Source of the DNA: Lepidostoma basale
Lineage: Eukaryota; Arthropoda; Insecta; Trichoptera; Lepidostomatidae
Assembly: GCA_022606425.2 (NCBI GenBank)
Contig: JAHDVF020001220.1
Span: 434,001-498,000 of the forward strand
Reading direction: 5' to 3'
DNA: 64,000 bases
Shown: positions 21,985 to 34,180 of the stretch, piece by piece
Numbering within the stretch: position 1 is the stretch's first letter
Layout of the letters: every line of letters starts with the position of its first letter
Notes under the pieces: generated by a model
Told to the model about the DNA's origin: nothing
Seen by the model: only the letters and a program-made list of their open reading frames with translations
Databases searched by the model: none
Translations under genes and position numbers: made by a program

Positions 21985-22160
21985 AACACAGTGGAATTCC
22001 AATGTAATTACACTGGATTTTTTAAAAAGAAAACACTGTTTAATATTCCACTATACTATATTTATAGACTACACAACATGTTTCGGAGTTACATCCATCT
22101 TCAGGTGTAAATATACGACTGAGCTCAGTCGAAAAAATCCAGTTTAATAAATCTAACATA
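21985..22160 (-). mobile_element. Family P4 element with intact hammerhead-like core
   Basis: Minus-strand motif 22075-22104: CTGAAGA (complement of 22098-22104), T, hairpin GGA-TGTAAC-TCC, GAAAC (22080-22084), AT, GTT (22075-22077). All conserved hammerhead positions are consistent with CUGANGA and GAAA. The flank TAACACAGTGGAATTCCAAT (21985) recurs at 50965 with the second P4 copy, marking one end of the element. No inverted partner. Confidence 0.65.
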
Positions 22161-23339
22161 ACAAAACCTGAGATCAACTTAGTTAACTAATTAATTTGAC
22201 GTTGTTATAATAGGCATAAAATATCGATTATAAATTATTATAGAAAGTTGATGAACACCTCATTATTCGATGCCTTTATAGATTTATCTTCATATTTTAA
22301 TAATAGAATAATTAACCTACTTTTTATGTCTAATACGACGTCTTTGTGCGCTGAAGATATATTAATATGAGTATATATAAAAGTGTCAATAAGTAAGAAA
22401 ATATAAACAGTTACGATCATGAAAATATTTTTTAATATTAATTATTTACTATGAACTTCTTCCGTGAAATTTAAAATAACAATATCAATATTTAATAAAA
22501 AGTTATGGTGAGTGGAACAGATATTTACTGTAGATATAACAAAATGCGTATATTTAGAACTTCTGATACGGTGTCGCGTGCTATGCATACCCGAACGGGT
22601 GTAGGCTAAACGAACTCTCGAAAGCGTTATTTCGGCCACTTGCGCTTGCTCGCGTAAAAATATTTGTGTGTGCACTAATTAGATATCGTAACAAAGAACG
22701 GGTCGACCTTAAAACGAAAACTATAAATATCCTCGCTGCAATCGTACAAGTCGTATTAAATCGTTTACAAAGTAATCGAAGGTCGTCCGATAGAGCTACG
22801 CAGAGTTGATCAAAACATTTACGAACCAGTCTGACAACAAAATGTTCTCCATCGCTTGGTGACCGACAACATAATTGATCATATTTTAAGGAGTTATTAC
22901 GGCTCTCGAGTCTGCAGTCGCGTCTTGTGCTCGGTAGTCTGATACTTTATTTGTTTGACCACTATTCCAACTATTCGGGGAAAATATGATTGATGGCTTT
23001 TCGATTGCATGATGTTATTTCAAAATCGCCTAGAAGAAGTCAGGGTTCGCTAAGCGGTTAGTTGTCTCATCCGTGGACCTGAAATTATAAATCGCTCGCG
23101 TTCCGATATCTGAAAAACAAACCGATATCATATTTGGGCACAAGCACTAGTGATTGGCAGTTTTATTACGGCTGACGTTAATAATATTTATAATCTATAT
23201 GCAATAAATATTCAGCCCAAATGTATGCCAATAAAAATCAGTTGTATTACAAAATATTAAGATATTTTTATTCAAACTAAAGATCGAGAATTCAGTGCCT
23301 TATTCTATGCCATTTCGTATTATTTCGGTCCATCCCCAT
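22161..23339. other. No recognisable element
   Basis: No repeat I recognise. 22690-23100 is GC-richer with several CpGs and could be unique sequence. The frames at 22238-22420 and 22442-22675 (minus) have no supported identity. Confidence 0.35.
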
Positions 23340-23585
23340 TTATTTACAGACGCCCACACTCATTGTTTCCTGCATAATGTGTTGGAGGGAATGGTCGAGG
23401 GATCGATTCGCAGAGGACGACCTCGCCAAGAGTACCTAGACCAGATTTTCCGAGATATGGGCTGCACCTCTTATGCGGAGTTGAAAAGAGTTGCGAAGGT
23501 CTGAGTGGAGTGGAAGAGGAGATGCGTCGCCTTGCTGCAGACCAATCATTATATTGAGACCGGAAAAGACACTCATTGATTGCGA
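23340..23585 (+). pseudogene. LINE-F C-terminal fragment
   Basis: Reads CFLHNVLEGMVEGSIRRGRP, then RQEYLDQIFRDMGCTSYAEL, KRVAKV, a TGA, and VEWKRRCVALLQTNH. The GxVEGxRxRGRPRxxYLDQI box is the usual end of a LINE RT C-terminus. A short 5'-truncated copy. Confidence 0.8.
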
Positions 23586-24189
23586 TTTTGTTCAATTTAG
23601 ATATTTTTTCTAATTTCCTGGTCCGGAATGCAATTTGTTTAGAAATCTAATGAAAGATACCTTATACATCATGCTTTTATAAGGTATATTTTTATATTTT
23701 CTAATTTATTTGTTTCGTTAATATATTGGTTTGATAAGATAGTGTTAATTCATACATAATATTTATAGCAACAAATATGCAAGGAATGGTTATCAGTTAT
23801 TGTTTCTGTGAAACATATTGATTAGTCTAATTAATTTGATTCGGAAGGGATGGCCGTTTACTGGCGCACTCGCCCTACGATTAATAATAGCGAGTGCAAT
23901 AGCTACCTACCTGAGTGGACGTCGGGAACTTAACTTATTCATGACCCACTATATATTGTTCTTATAAATGACTGAAATGATTACCGCGCTCTTCAAGCAT
24001 TAATGGCTCACATAAGTATAATCCATTGTAATACAAGACAGCGACATATGCAGCATATTTAGTGTGCATTAATACGAACACAACGTTTCATGTAAAAACT
24101 AGATTAACCAAAGCAACTCCTTGAATTATTAGCAAGCCATTTAGGGAACGAGAAAGTCATCAATTCAATTTTCCTAATTTTCTTATTCA
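23586..24189. other. No recognisable element
   Basis: AT-rich spacer without recognisable content. Confidence 0.35.
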
Positions 24190-24425
24190 TCATCATCATC
24201 AGCCTTAATCCGTCCACTCCTGCACATATCTGTCTATTCTCAAACAGTTCTAGGTCACCAGCGAAGGAGGCGTTTTGTCCGTATATTGTCAGAACTGCGA
24301 GCGACCTGGCCTGTCCAGCACCATTTTAGCGCTACCACTCTTCCGCTGAAGTTGGACACTCCTGTTCTGGCTCTAATAGTAGTGTTTTTACCCTGTCCGC
24401 TATACTGATTCCCAACATTTGCTCT
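24190..24425 (-). pseudogene. LINE-C-like RT C-terminal fragment
   Basis: Minus-strand frame: IRARTGVSNFSGRVVALKWC, then WTGQVARSSDNIRTKRLLRW. The ALKWxWxGxxAR...R(I/L)LRW series matches the LINE-C fragment at 10435 (AELKWRWAGH...VLEWRP). The end toward 24190 has the (ATC)n tract TTCATCATCATCATCAGCC. Confidence 0.7.
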
Positions 24426-25089
24426 TTCTATAGCTATTTGGATAATTCTTAATTTATTGGCGCTTTACTGAGACAATGTAGTGTCATACCCTTAAGTTAA
24501 CACCGGTAGGATGCAGCAGTCAAAAACCTTCCGTTTAAAGTTCTTGGATATTTCGATTTTCATCATAATGTATGTTAATACGTAAATGGTAGCGTTAACA
24601 TTAGGTATATATTAGTGCCAGTTACTGATTTTGTGCATACGAGGAGTTTGTTCACAAATGATGGAACAATTAGATAGCGGTGGAAATGGCTAGTGTTAGA
24701 AACATAATGAATTATCTGTTTTGCTAATAAAAACCTGAAGCACAGATGGATTTCTAGTGTCAATTCGTGCGGAAAGGAAGCATGGATCTGATAAAATAAA
24801 TAGGATAGATGGATAATTCAAAATGGTCTCTGAAGTTTAAATCGAATTACTTATAAGAATTTGCAGAAATATATAAAACAAAACACGGCTATCAGGAAGA
24901 GACATGTTATGCTAACTATAAATAAAAAGTTGTCTGAAAGCAGTGTAAGTGAGAACAAAACAAAAGTGTAGAGGAGGTTTAAATAAAACATATCACAATC
25001 GATACGAACAAAGGCATTGGCCTTGATGCCACTATTTGAATTACTGCTCGTATGCATTATGTGCTTTATCTTTAAAACAACCAATGAAC
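24426..25089. other. No recognisable element
   Basis: AT-rich. The minus frame 24851-25084 is hydrophobic and AT-driven, with no supported identity. Confidence 0.35.
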
Positions 25090-25220
25090 TCTTCTATATT
25101 CGGCTTAAAATTGTGTTGCGGATTCATTTAGCAATGTTTTTTTAAACTTTGTTTACAACACGAAACTTTTTTTTTTTAAATATCATTCGGACACAAGAAA
25201 ATAATGAAGTCAGTTTTTTT
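25090..25220 (-). mobile_element. Diverged family P5 copy with conserved flank
   Basis: On the minus strand the segment 25090-25165 matches 48875-48943: GTAAACAAAGTTTAAAAAAA, then AATGAATCCGCAACACAA and GCCGAATATAGAAGA. Beside it, ATTCGGACACAAGAA (25187-25201) resembles the P5 hairpin region. The hammerhead core is no longer readable. The shared flank extends P5 to about 75 bp beyond the motif. Confidence 0.55.
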
Positions 25221-26937
25221 TCAGATATTAAACTATGATTTTCAAATATTTATTTATTCAGTAAGGGCAGCATACAGCGATATCAATATATTAATTAAGA
25301 AAAATAATAAATAAAGCCAATTACATGCTACCAAAAATACAATAAACAGTTAATTGAATTTAAGCTAAGGCAAAATATGGTCAAACAAAATGATTGAGAG
25401 TTAAACATAATAGTAGTAGAAATAAGAACAAGAATAAAAGTAAAAATAAAAGTAACATTATAATATTATGTAACATTATGGCCTCATCCACGAAAGGTTG
25501 CTCCTATCGTTTTTTTTAAGTTTCATTCGTTCAAATGGAAAACATCAATGTCTCCAAAATACTTATTGTAGTTGTCACAAATCCTGTACATTGCCGCGCT
25601 TTGAGCGTAGTTAGTGCGATAAACAGGGAGATGGAAAACTTGGCTTGCGGTGTGCCTTGTTCGAGATGTAGGGGTATTGAGTGTCACTTTTCAAAGAAGT
25701 TCAGAGTTATCAATTTTATAGTGAATGATTTTGTGAAGCAGCATCATATCATTGAGCGTACGTTTATTTTCGGAATGAAATAGGAATGAAATATTAAGGC
25801 AGATTGGTAATCCGAGAACGATGTGAACAAAAAACACAGGCCTACTAATATTAGTTTTGGACATTCAGAAAAAAAAACGCTATTCAGGAAGCAAGGAAAG
25901 ATTTCACTTATCGTAGAATTCGTATATCGGTGTTCATATTCTGCTTTGTAGTAATTACTTCTTCAAATATGATATACTCAGTTCGTCTATGTTGGACACG
26001 TTGTCCGTGTAAAGCGACAGTGGTGATTATCTTAGACTTGTGTATTGGTATTGGACAGTTTAGATGAAAGAATAGAGGAAGTTCGTCAGGATTGAAGTGT
26101 CAGGCGGTACATCCTCTCAGCTTGTGAGCATGGCTGGATGGCTAGCTAGTTTAGTATGTAGTTGATCTTTCATTGCAAAGTATTATAGGCTCTGTTTTTC
26201 CTGATTTTTTCAGTTTATTCTTGATAGTTGTGACAAGACACATCTGGAATAGGTACGCACTAACATGCATATTGTAAATATCTCGTGTCTATGACGCGCC
26301 AGCTCCTGTTGTCTTACACCGTACAAAGCGAGATTATTACAATTTGCTCCTTCGCGAGAAGATTTAGATGTTACATCTGTACTCCGCTCGTCCCGCATGA
26401 TTAATGGATGTCTTTATTCAATATCCCTCCACCGTTTTACTGATTAATACAAACATATGAAAAGACACTTTAATGGTTGTGTTGCTCGGAGCTCGGTTGA
26501 TGGCTGAAAAAATTAAGACCTTTTTACGGTTGTATCTTTCTTAAAAGAGCAGAGATATTTGATCATTATTCATACGTAAAATAACATAATTACATCGTGT
26601 CCCTGAATGAGCAGGCGGCGGAAGATTGAACGCTATATAATAATACCTATCCCCGCACGAAGAACTTTTCTTTTCTGTGTATTTTAAATGAATAAGTCTT
26701 TGTTCATTCAGTATAAAACGATTCACTAAACAACCAATCATATTGAAAAATACACAGACATACGGTTAAATATGCACAAAGACTCTGTTGCTCGTCAATG
26801 ATTAAGTCGATGTAAATGTTTTTTTGAGATATCTCTGAAAACGATGAAAACATTTACGAGTATGTAATGGATTCAATTGAAATTGAAAATTATTTTGTTT
26901 AATAAATTATCATAGTTGTTTTAATTACCAAAAACTA
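25221..26937. other. No recognisable element
   Basis: No gene is supported. The plus frame 25535-25783 includes ACGVPCSRCRGIECHF, which is not a recognised domain. 26210-26400 has moderate GC. Confidence 0.35.
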
Positions 26938-27005
26938 ACTAACTAACCATCACGCCGTCTCTCTGAAGGGTTCGTCAGAAAGAATAGACTGCCACACTTT
27001 AACCG
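26938..27005 (-). pseudogene. LINE-A terminal fragment
   Basis: Only the last 70 bp or so of LINE-A: ACTAACTAACTAACCATCAC, GCCGTCTCTCTGAAGG, and TAGACTGCCACACTTT. A very short 5' truncation. Confidence 0.7.
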
Positions 27006-28239
27006 ATGCGGCACTCCATTCGTCACTTTTCGCCCCCGCGGGAGACGCGGTGTGATGGGTTGCGAACCTCATCGTCACCAATCTTCAAACTTCGATCCTC
27101 CAACGTCCACAAAATTAATCTTAAACAAGTCATATAAAATACAATGATATAAAATAAAATAATATAACGCATAATGTTATTTTAGATGGTGCACCTGTTG
27201 TCAGCTGGACGATCCGGACTTTTGTGTTAATTTAATTTATATTCTACGTATCTACGTTTTTTTTTGTAATTAGGCACTTAAAACAATCCAACATCGGCAA
27301 GAACTTAAAAATATTATTGAAGAAATTATTCAAATTGTCATTGGAATTAATAATATTCGTCAATTAAAAATAAAGGAAAATCGAAGACAGTTTGTCATCA
27401 ACGATATTTACAAATTTGTGGGTCTGCATTATACCTTAGCATGTAGGTCGTTTTATTTTAAGAAACGCGTTGCCACATTAATGTGTCTTAAACAGATATT
27501 TATTAATTGAGTCCTACTGATTTATAATAGTAAAATTAGTATTGCATGGCCTAAGAATAAAATAGTGACCAAGGTGGTTCAATGACTTGGCGGGTACCAG
27601 TAGCGTGTACTAATACCATGTACGAGCACTGAGCCCCCCGTAGGAGTACCACAGTGGCGGCGAATGCAACTTGAGAGTAATCGCCAAATGGAGAGGATTG
27701 GCAGGCCAATTGGATCGGCTCCAGATCCGATACATCCGAGAGATGATATCCAATAATTATAAACTTTAACTTATCCATCGCCTACGAATTTATACAGTAA
27801 CTAAAAGACTCCCAATATGATTAAAACCTCCTAATTTTGTCAACTTCTAGATTAAATTTACCCCAAAAAATTATTTAAGCATTTATAAGGAATTTTAGCA
27901 GATAAAATCGAAACATCTAACACCGGGCTTTCTTAAATAGATTTGTTTTATATACAAGTGTAACAACACGTCAAAGCATTTTATTTAGTGGAAACATAGG
28001 TTTTCTAGAATTTTTATTGTATTTTAAGTAGGAAATATAAAATAAATGGTGAAAAATATCTCTGCAGAATTATATACAGTGAAGGCAATGGCCATTCGGC
28101 TCGACATTTTAACATTTACCTAAAAAGTGGCAACAATACAAAATGGAAGGTAACAAGATCAACATAGCAATACAACATAGTACATTCAACATAGCAAAAC
28201 AACATAGCAATTCCAGTCAGAGCCAATAAAGCATGTTTC
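27006..28239. other. No recognisable element
   Basis: The minus frame 27551-27778 lies in a GC-richer patch (27560-27750) with no identity I can support. The rest is AT-rich. Confidence 0.35.
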
Positions 28240-28440
28240 TATGATCGTGCTTTCAGCGTTGCGGGTCCGTTGGCGTGGAATAGCCTCCATGTTAGTATTA
28301 AGTATGAGGATAGTGACGTTAAATTTAAGAAACTTCTGAAGACTGCACTGTTCGGTCAGTCATTTCCTAGTGCGCCCTTGGAGTAGTTGATTTTACAAAA
28401 CGGCGCACTTAAAATACAAATCATCATAATAATAAATGAA
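28240..28440 (+). pseudogene. LINE-D RT C-terminal end (CR1/L2-like)
   Basis: Frame RAFSVAGPLAWNSLHVSI, then KFKKLLKTALFGQSF and a TAG stop at about 28384-28386. RAFSVAGPxxWNSLP is the signature ending of CR1/L2-type LINEs, and the same box is RSFAVVGPSTWNMLP at 14821-15545. After the stop come GGCGCACTTAAAATACAAAT and an (ATAAT)n-type tail, matching the 3' ends at 12560 and 14830. Confidence 0.85.
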
Positions 28441-28885
28441 TAAATCAATGGGGCTGATATTAGTCCATAAAATCAGTAGACAGTTGCGGAAAATAATAAC
28501 GTTTGTTATAATGTTCCAGTTTGTTATTTTAAGAAATTAATTTCGGACACCACTAAAAAATGCCACCGGCCACCATTGCAGTTGGTATCGTCAGTAATTT
28601 ATTAATTAAAGATCGCTCGCTAACGAATTGCCGCGTCTCGCCGATTATGATATTGTATGCGACAACTCACCCATCGGCATCTGTTCGGAAGGCAGAGTGA
28701 CTTAATGTCATATTAAAATCCGTTACAGGTATCCTCGGACGGACGGACATAAATAATATTACGAGCAGACATACTTTTTGTACCCCGATGAAATTTGTGT
28801 AAGTTTATGCAAACAGGAGTGTATCAAGGGACGGTATCAATAATAAACCTATTTTTTTAAAGATAATCAAATGATTTCAATAAAA
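28441..28885. other. No recognisable element
   Basis: 28560-28760 is moderately GC-rich. No gene or repeat is recognised. Confidence 0.35.
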
Positions 28886-29116
28886 TCTCTTCATGGAAGT
28901 TCATTTTAAATAATAATTAAATAAAACGATGTTTTTTTAATTACTTACACTTTGTTTTTATTTTGACAGCGACCGGTTTCGCCCGGCTCGCTGGCATCGA
29001 CAGACTGGTCAGTCATCCAGTCTGTCAATGCCAGCGAGTCTGGCGAAACCGGTTGCTGTCGAAATAAAGACAAAAGTGGAAGTAATTAAAAAACATCGTT
29101 TTATTTAATGATTACA
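28886..29116. mobile_element. Large palindrome, family P6
   Basis: Arms of about 93 bp (28917-29009 and 29018-29112) around an 8-bp centre (TCAGTCAT). The plus arm reads CTGTCAA, T, hairpin GCCAGCGAGTCTGGC, GAAAC, CG, GTT. The minus arm reads CTGTCGA, T, GCCAGCGAGCCGGGC, GAAAC, CG, GTC. The CTGANGA box is replaced by CTGTCAA or CTGTCGA, but stem II and GAAAC-CG-GTH are retained. The outer part has AAATAAAGACAAAAGTGGAA and AAAACATCGTTTTATTTAAT, as at 39325-39530. Confidence 0.75.
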
Positions 29117-29332
29117 TATATTTTTTTAAAATTTATATTATATATTATTAACATCTTATAATCCATACTAATAGTCTTTATTTTTCCATTGAAATAATAC
29201 TTATTAAAATAATGTTCTAAAAAAAACGTATTTGACCAATTAGATTTCATATACTATTTAAAAAAAAAAATTATAGAATTTGAGCAATCATTAGATATTG
29301 GAAATACAGTTTCATACTTAACTTCATACATT
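29117..29332. other. AT-rich spacer
   Basis: No recognisable content. Confidence 0.35.
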
Positions 29333-29402
29333 TACTTACTTAAATAGCCAACGTCGTCCAGTGCTGGACATATCATATATGGTAGGCCTCCCCCATACTT
29401 CT
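29333..29402 (-). repeat. LINE-G 3' terminal fragment
   Basis: TAGCCAACGTCGTCCAGTGC, TGGACATATC and GTAGGCCTCCCCCATA match the start of the longer fragment at 29530 (GTCGTCCACTGCTAGACA, GGTCTCCCTCATCC). On the minus strand this is the 3' end of a common insect LINE repeat. Confidence 0.6.
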
Positions 29403-29529
29403 GATATTACATTTTTATACTATTTCATATATTGAAAATATGTGCATATGTTCTGATGAATTCTTTACGATTTTAAGGAACTGTAAAATCAGGAATTAAA
29501 AAAAATCTTTCTCGTGTATATAATTAATA

Positions 29530-29812
29530 ATTACTTACTTAAACAGCCACTGTCGTCCACTGCTAGACACAGGTCTCCCTCATCCTTCTCCACGTATTCG
29601 TATCTTGTGCGTTTCGCATCCAATCGCCAGCAACTCTTCCAATATCATCGGACCATTGTGTGGGGTCTCCCTCTGTTTCTTTTATCTTCGCGGGGTCTCC
29701 ACTCCACCACTCTTCTGGTCTATCTATCGTCTACCAATCTGGCAACATGTCCCGCAAATGACCATTTAAGCTTAGCCACGCTTTCGACGACATCTGTTAC
29801 TCCCGAATTTAT
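29530..29812 (-). pseudogene. LINE-G 3' fragment
   Basis: A longer copy of the repeat at 29333, read on the minus strand. It starts ACTTACTTAAACAGCCACTG and includes the TGGTAGACGATAGATAGACC stretch. The plus frame 29514-29843 is antisense to it. The C-terminal RT coding in the minus strand is too decayed to align by eye beyond short segments. Confidence 0.55.
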
Positions 29813-30587
29813 TTATATATTTCAGTATTTTTATCCAGTCTGAGAGTCTTATATGTAGCATGGTTCTTTCATGTTTTCTCTGTGTTACACGTTGTCTCCT
29901 TTTGGTTGACATGGAAGGGACTTGGTGATATAGTGCGTGAAACTCATAAAACGTATGATAATGTTTTGTTAATCATTTGTTTTGATTCGTGTAGACAATA
30001 GATTTATCGGCAAGTGTAAGTGGTGGTGTAGACTCTATTCCTGGGCGACCTTTGATAAGTCAGAGTTCAACGAATACATCCGTTCGAATGAATATTAATT
30101 GCTTGTCCGCAAGCACTTCGGCGCGGCTAGTTTAGCGCACGGGGCGAGGGTTGCCGCCGTTTAGTCGTTACACCTATATTTAGTAAGGTACAGATTCCAC
30201 GTCGATCGTGTCGAGTTCTACTTTAGACGGACTTTATTATTCACCGGAATGTATTAGTCAACTTGCTTTGTCCGCAACTTTAGCGCTTAAGCAAACTCGT
30301 GAGTAATCACGCAATAATATGTATGTCATTTATTTTTTTATGCGGAATCCACAGTTCCACTCTGGCGGGAATCCCTCTATACATTGCGAATCGTTGAATA
30401 TGAATAAAAGATCAGTGTCGATTCTTATCCTATTAAATATCTTCTATAGTTCGGCCCTGGCGGAGTACCGCCGTTCAGATATCCAATGATTAAAAATGAC
30501 TATAGCTTTGATCGCAAATCAATTTAAATAAAATAAAAATATGAAATTCCAAATCCAAACTCATTTATATTTTCAAACATAAGCAAA
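29813..30587. other. Unrecognised, GC-richer segment
   Basis: 30050-30480 has a higher GC and CpG content than its neighbours and no repeat I recognise. A candidate for unique or regulatory sequence, but the evidence is composition only. Confidence 0.3.
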
Positions 30588-30662
30588 CCAACACGCCATT
30601 TCCCCGAAAGCGTGGACAGAGAGAACATACCGCCACATGACTCTATTCTGACATACTTATTA
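30588..30662 (-). pseudogene. LINE-A terminal fragment
   Basis: CCAACACGCCATTTCCCCGA, GGACAGAGAGAACATACCGCC and CTGACATACTT match the 3' end of LINE-A at 6770-6840 with substitutions. Short and diverged. Confidence 0.55.
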
Positions 30663-30889
30663 TTAACAATTTTCATAATGTCCTAGCAGGCAAAACACTA
30701 TACTCCCATAAGGATATGTAACGTCTAGAAAATACAATGCTTTTTATTTCAATTTGTTTTTTTTAATTATAAATAAAACAGTACATTACCAAATCGCTTA
30801 TTCCTACAGAATACAAAAAAAATTAACAAAAAGAAAATACAGAACAATTATAAAAACATTAAGAAAATAGAAATAATACAAAAAAATAA

Positions 30890-31180
30890 TTAAAAAAATA
30901 AGAGAAAAAAATATTTATATACTACATAAGATATGTTTTCTGAGGGTAGCCTCATTACAGTGAAAAATTTCCACATCCGAAGAAATGCGGTTAAGAAGAA
31001 TATTTGCCCAGCCCACCGGCATTGCTTAGGTAGATTGATTCTACACAGTGGCAGGTGAAATAATCTATATTGCCGTTGTTGCAGATAATTGTCAGGGACA
31101 ACCAAAGTCAAGTCATTCATGATCGTGGAACTATTTAAATTAATGAGACACCATATTTCCAATATCCCATCCAATTTCAC
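30890..31180 (-). other. Possible LINE 3' coding remnant
   Basis: The minus frame of 96 codons contains YRLFHLPLCRINLPK followed by CRWAGQIFFLTAF, reminiscent of the HLPxxRxNLxxxxxxYxGxxxFNxLP ending of jockey-type RTs. The match is weak and the tail is AT-rich. It could be chance. Confidence 0.25.
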
Positions 31181-34025
31181 AAATTAATGTATTTATATAT
31201 TCTTAATACTACATGACTTATTTTTTGATACGTGTTTTAGTACTATTAAACATTTTAACAATGATTTATAGAAGGTGTATTAGAGTTTTATAAAAATATG
31301 GCGAATGTGATTGAAACGTTTTATCTCCCAACTACGATTACGCCAACCGGGAAGGCTTCTATCAAATACATTTTTTTTGAAAGCGCATCGATTTATTATA
31401 ACGTTACTCAGCACGTGGGTAATTTATTTTAATTAAAATAAAGAAATTGTTTAAGTGAACTAGTTCAACTGAGGGCATTACATTTGGGGCACAATTCCAA
31501 AAACATTTTTCAAAACGAACGAAGTATATTTGCCTTTTAAAATAAATTAAATCATTTAGGTCTAATTATTTCCCACCGTTACACCTGAACTGAAGAATTT
31601 TAATTGTGGTTCAATTTTGCTGGTAACGTTTATCGGACGCTCCGTCTTTCCCTCTGTCTAAATACATATATGAACTCGGGTAAAGTTTCTCTCTTCATAA
31701 ACACGAATGTATCGGTGTGCGGTAGGTAGTGCTGAGTGCTGTGGGCACGATCAAATAAATATGTAATCCACTATGCATGCGGTGAGCGAGGAATAGCTGT
31801 CGAACTGTTAAATAAACAATTCTATTTCATTATAGTTGTTGGATTAGTCCTGATCCGAATTAATCTACGAGATTTATGTACCTGTTACGTGGAACATTAT
31901 TAATTGGTATCATTTTAAATTAAATTACTTTGTTTACAATTTTATGTATTATTTCATTTCGAACACCAACTTGATTTCGTGAATCGTCCACCCCGGACCT
32001 TCTCTTGTGCATTAAGCAATTTGACATTTCAATGGTTCAATATTTTAGGAGATATTTGATCTCTACTGCGTGAATTATGCTTCTCATTTGGTATAGTTCC
32101 GCGCATTCTATTTGTTGTGTCCCATATAGCAATAAGTTTGATGGTGTTTTAGTATGAAGTTAATTATAACTGAAAGATATTTGGGCTTCCTAAATCCGCC
32201 GCTTATCTGTGCGCAAACAAGCCCGAGTACCGCCGCCAATAATATACGATCCGTGAGTCACTCGGGCCGTCGGTATTTCAAAAGCGGTAAAAGATATAAT
32301 TAGAAGTGCTTTACGAAAACAGCTCGGTATTCAATTGAGGTAGCTTACCTGATGGCTGGAGTCAACTATTCTCACAACCTCATCTAGTGTTTTATCTAAT
32401 GACACCGGCTTCTGAATACGTGTTAACAATTCCTCCTAAAATACGTGAGCCGCTGACAAAGGCCATTATGAGCGCTGAATAGAGACACAAACAGTAAACC
32501 TCAGTGGCGGTTAGAAAAAATCAAAACCGGACAAAATTTATTAACGATCCGAGGGATTACATTTCGAATTAAATTCAAAAGTACTCCAATATTTATCGAC
32601 CGGTTTATGCCTTCACGTGAATAGTATCGAAAAATTCGAAGTAAGTAGAAACAGTTATTTGTTTTGAAATGTAATAATATTTAATGAAACTTCTGGTTTT
32701 GTAGATTTTCATCATTAATATGGAAGTCGTGGTACAAGCAATTCGTCGTATAATTGGTTGAAATCGTATGCATATTAATATTTTGAACAAACGTTACGTT
32801 GAAAATTAAGTACGCGAAGAGGAACGCCACTGGAAGATCGTAAATCAGGTAATTACCAAATATTAGTCGCTGTCGTTTGCTACTCATTGTAGATTTTGTC
32901 TTATTTTGCTCCGAGCCCAAGTACCTACCTAATTACGACAATAGAAATACCTACTGGATTATGATATTATTGAGAGTGTCTGTGCCTAGTTCCCACGCTT
33001 ATCCTGATGAAATGTGAGAGTCAGCCACAACGGACTTTTCTGAATAGAGTCTCATTTTGCGATTTTTTTGTAAATTGGTCATGGGCCCGTTTTTATGAAA
33101 TTTGGGTTTGAGTTTTTAAAGCCGCACTAAATTAATTGTCCAAAGCGTCATTAAAATTGTTTGTTTGCTAATGAAGCCACGAACTATTCCTCTACAGTGA
33201 ATAATAAATAATACAATTATAAAGCGATTGTAAGTTAAAGATTTCAAGCACCACGGTCATTAATAAATAACTACAGCATGCATCTTTAAATAGTAATGTC
33301 TTTGATCTAATGCCTAATACATTATTGTATCAACGGTAATTTTCCATTTGATTAATTATTCATGCAAAACAAATGTCTTCCTTGCCAGGATGTAAACAAA
33401 ATGTACATTCACATTCATAAGCTAAAACCGAAATTAATTTATAAATTATTACACATATAATCTTAAGCATACAAGACCAAATATAATTACGGTTTGGAGT
33501 AAACGTAATGCTTAGTAAAGCTTTGTAAATATAAAATAAAATGCAGTTTGGGTAGTGCACATACTCGTACCAGCCCACGCCCGGCCGGGCGGGAAGACAC
33601 TTGTAACCTTTTTAAAGAGAACTTAACAAGGATCGGTTAATTTTTCAATTTTGAAACTATCCGAAATGGTCCGAGAGACGCCTGTCACAGATGAACTTCC
33701 ACATTTTGGATTAATGACTGAACTGCGGCAAAAAACTAACTGTCAGTCTAATAAGCTCTCAGCGTCCAATGTTCTCGAGACGTGATTAGGACTCGTCAAA
33801 AAGACGACGCCGTCTTTTGTGAGTCATATTTTACGTTTTTTTCTTTTGTGTAAAAAACTACAACTTAGTTAGAGGGCAACTAATATGTTTTTAAATCTAA
33901 TTTTACTTTAAAGATTAAAAAAAATGTAATTTGCGTAAAACTGGCGTTTACTTGTGTTAATCCGAAGGAATACTAATTATTGTATATGAATATTGATGGT
34001 TTTATCACCAAAAACGTGTTAACTT
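31181..34025. other. Unrecognised region, probably unique sequence
   Basis: No repeat family of this window recurs here, which is unusual for its length. 32170-32480 is GC-richer with CpGs. A hairpin lies at 33790-33825 (GACTC...GAGTC outside, AAAAGACG/CGTCTTTT inside). Open frames at 32605-32920 and 33360-33578 (minus) show no known domain. Confidence 0.35.
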
Positions 34026-34180
34026 TTATGTATTGTTTCTTGAAGAATTATATAAATCTGCATATAAAATATTTAATCCAAATGAAAATGTGTGTTTTCT
34101 TGAAGTTATATTATAATTTGGTGAAACAAGTCATTACCATAAATTACATTAAAAATTCTAGAAGACATTCGTATTAATTG
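34026..34180 (+). mobile_element. Diverged family P2 element
   Basis: TTATGTATTGTTTCTTGAAG, ATATAAATCTGCATATAAAA, GTGTGTTTTCTTGAAGTTAT and TTCGTATTAATTGGG match, in order, the P2 copies at 46573, 52109, 56414 and 60815. The hammerhead region is reduced to TTTGGTGAAACAAGTCATTA. The open frame 33980-34177 is chance across this element. Confidence 0.6.

Noticed and set aside
30890..31180. Confident call of a jockey RT end
   Set aside because: Only a loose match to the HLP...NxLP ending, so it is listed as a low-confidence possibility.
33980..34177. 65-codon plus frame
   Set aside because: Covers a diverged P2 element and is AT-driven.
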